Source: Oscillospiraceae bacterium (GTDB lineage: Bacteria; Bacillota_A; Clostridia; Oscillospirales; CAG-272). From it: 15,568 nucleotides of DNA. Position 1 is the first letter of the stretch, and each line of letters starts with the position of its first letter. The notes beneath the pieces are model-generated. The model made no database searches and was not told where the DNA came from. It saw nothing but the letters and a program-made list of their open reading frames with translations. The position numbers and the translations under genes were made by a program. Below, piece by piece: positions 14,592 through 15,568 of this stretch. The stretch covers positions 1 through 15,568 of the forward strand of contig SVSF01000037.1 in assembly GCA_015064425.1 (NCBI GenBank). The letters run 5' to 3'.

Positions 14592-15305
14592 ATGTACAAG
14601 GGATTAAAGATCAAAGCTCCTTTTTTTGAAATAGGTCCCAAGAACTATCTTTGGGGGGATGACGTTCTCGAACTCGCAAAGGTTGCTGACGAAGCGTCCA
14701 AGAAGTACGACGTAGATATTATCTTCACTACACCCATTGTAGAGCTCCGCCGTGTACGCGAAGCTACTAAGTATATCCACGTATTTGCACCTCATATGGA
14801 CAACCTGAAGCCCGGACGCGGACTTGCAGACACTCTTCCCGAATCTCTCGTAGCGGCAGGTGCTGAAGGCGTAATGCTTAACCATTGCGAAAAGCCCATT
14901 ACCGTTGCACAGCTTAAGGAAGGCATAAAGAGAGCTGACGAGGTAGGACTTGGTACTATCGTATGCGCAGACTCTATTGCAGAGGCATCCGCTATCGCAC
15001 ATCTTAACCCCAACATTATCGTTGCTGAACCTACTGAACTTATCGGTACCGGTAAAGCAAGTGATAAGGATTACGTTGATGCATCTATCAAGGCTGTAAA
15101 GGACGTAAACCCCGAGATACTCGTGCTTCAGGGCGCAGGTATTAAGTGCTATGATGACGTTTACAGAAACATTTACGCAGGCGCTGAAGCAACAGGCTCT
15201 TCAAGCGGTATCGTTGCGCTTCCCACACATGAGGAAAGAGCAAAGATGGTAGACGATATGATCCGTGCCGTAAGAGAAGCATGGGATGTTCGCAACGGCA
15301 AATAA
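14592..15305 (+). CDS. Archaeal-type triose-phosphate isomerase family protein
   Basis: 237 residues, TIM barrel of the short archaeal type. Catalytic positions, numbered against yeast TIM: Lys17 in GPKNY (yeast Lys12), His98 in LNHCEKP (yeast His95), Glu146 in AEPTELIGTG (146-154, loop 6), QGAGI (180-184) and GSSSG (202-206) for phosphate binding. The basic set Lys-His-Glu is intact, but the residue equal to yeast Asn10 is Gly15 and the HSERR motif is HCEKP. This suggests a substrate other than dihydroxyacetone phosphate or glyceraldehyde phosphate, perhaps a tetrulose phosphate as in erythritol-type pathways (inference). The ribosome site AGGAGG lies 15 to 10 bases before the ATG (14577-14582). 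It is between the SIS isomerase and the YjbQ gene in one operon. A glycolytic tpiA should exist elsewhere in the genome. Confidence 0.87.
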   Translation: MYKGLKIKAPFFEIGPKNYLWGDDVLELAKVADEASKKYDVDIIFTTPIVELRRVREATKYIHVFAPHMDNLKPGRGLADTLPESLVAAGAEGVMLNHCEKPITVAQLKEGIKRADEVGLGTIVCADSIAEASAIAHLNPNIIVAEPTELIGTGKASDKDYVDASIKAVKDVNPEILVLQGAGIKCYDDVYRNIYAGAEATGSSSGIVALPTHEERAKMVDDMIRAVREAWDVRNGK

Positions 15306-15358
15306 TTAAACAGAAACAAAAAACAAACAAAATTTTTTATAAAATTTGGAGGCAAATT

Positions 15359-15568
15359 ATGGAATTCAAAGTATATCAGAAAGAACTCGAACTTCAGTCC
15401 AGAGGTTGGATCCCCACGTTCCACGACGTATCCAAGGAGATCATTGAGATCGTTAAGGCATCCGGTATCAAGAACGGTACAGTTTGCATCGCTTCTCACC
15501 ATACAACATGCTCTGTTATGATCCAGGAGTGCTCTCACGACATCGATACATTCGATCTCGAATTTCTC
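15359..15568 (+). CDS. yjbQ: YjbQ/UPF0047-family protein, 5' part only
   Basis: Seventy codons run to the right edge without a stop; full-length family members are about 130-140 residues, so about half is present. The signature SHHTTCSVMIQE (46-57, with His48-Thr49-Thr50) matches the family's HTT-x(5)-NE-like motif. YjbQ of E. coli has been described as a secondary thiamine-phosphate synthase activity, but the physiological role in most bacteria is unsettled, and its place here among sugar-phosphate enzymes argues for a different or additional role. GGAGG lies six bases before the ATG. The preceding 53-base gap is AT-rich and shows neither a terminator nor a clear promoter, so it belongs to the operon. 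Confidence 0.88.
   Translation, partial: MEFKVYQKELELQSRGWIPTFHDVSKEIIEIVKASGIKNGTVCIASHHTTCSVMIQECSHDIDTFDLEFL

Overview
The window looks like chromosome of a low-to-medium GC Bacillota, most likely an uncultured gut-type Clostridia (Oscillospiraceae/Lachnospiraceae-like). The reasons are the strong AGGAGG-type ribosome sites, clean TTGACA-17-TATAAT promoters, several Cys lipoproteins and the mixture of gene families. No mobile element, CRISPR array, tRNA or rRNA was seen. No gene-free stretch exceeds 300 bases; the longest is the 10873-11181 divergent regulatory region, which is described feature by feature.

Left part (1-4022), housekeeping. A 3'-truncated lepA (elongation factor 4) on the minus strand is divergent from an aroA-rlmA pair on the plus strand (EPSP synthase, then a 23S rRNA guanine-N1 methyltransferase). 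Both sides have good sigma-A-type promoters. The pair ends in a perfect 13-bp inverted repeat that also ends the converging lipoprotein gene, so both proteins end in the same three residues.

Middle part (4026-9825), a minus-strand cell-surface locus. In transcription order it holds a 693-residue lipoprotein with 13 'DxxGNDxY' repeats, two tandem SGNH/DUF4886-like lipoproteins that share an almost identical low-complexity linker, a strong terminator, then a leaderless member of the same SGNH family with its own perfect-consensus promoter, and finally a classical GDSL-type SGNH lipoprotein translationally coupled to it. The locus suggests deacylation or deacetylation of a glycan or envelope component; the substrate is unknown.

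Right part (9919-15568), an oxidoreductase and sugar-phosphate-isomerase locus. A D-2-hydroxyacid dehydrogenase gene is divergent from a plus-strand operon encoding an SDR, a Gfo/Idh/MocA oxidoreductase, two small proteins that look paralogous (the second resembling the ATC-hydrolase family), a CBS-less KpsF/GutQ-type SIS isomerase, an archaeal-type triose-phosphate-isomerase homologue and the start of a YjbQ-family protein. A LacI/CcpA-type operator-like palindrome lies exactly midway between the two divergent promoters. The operon uses CGN arginine codons far more than aroA does, which suggests high expression. I infer an undescribed catabolic route for a sugar, polyol or sugar acid. No kinase, aldolase or transporter is visible, so the operon probably continues past the right edge. 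This is the best candidate in the window for a new system.
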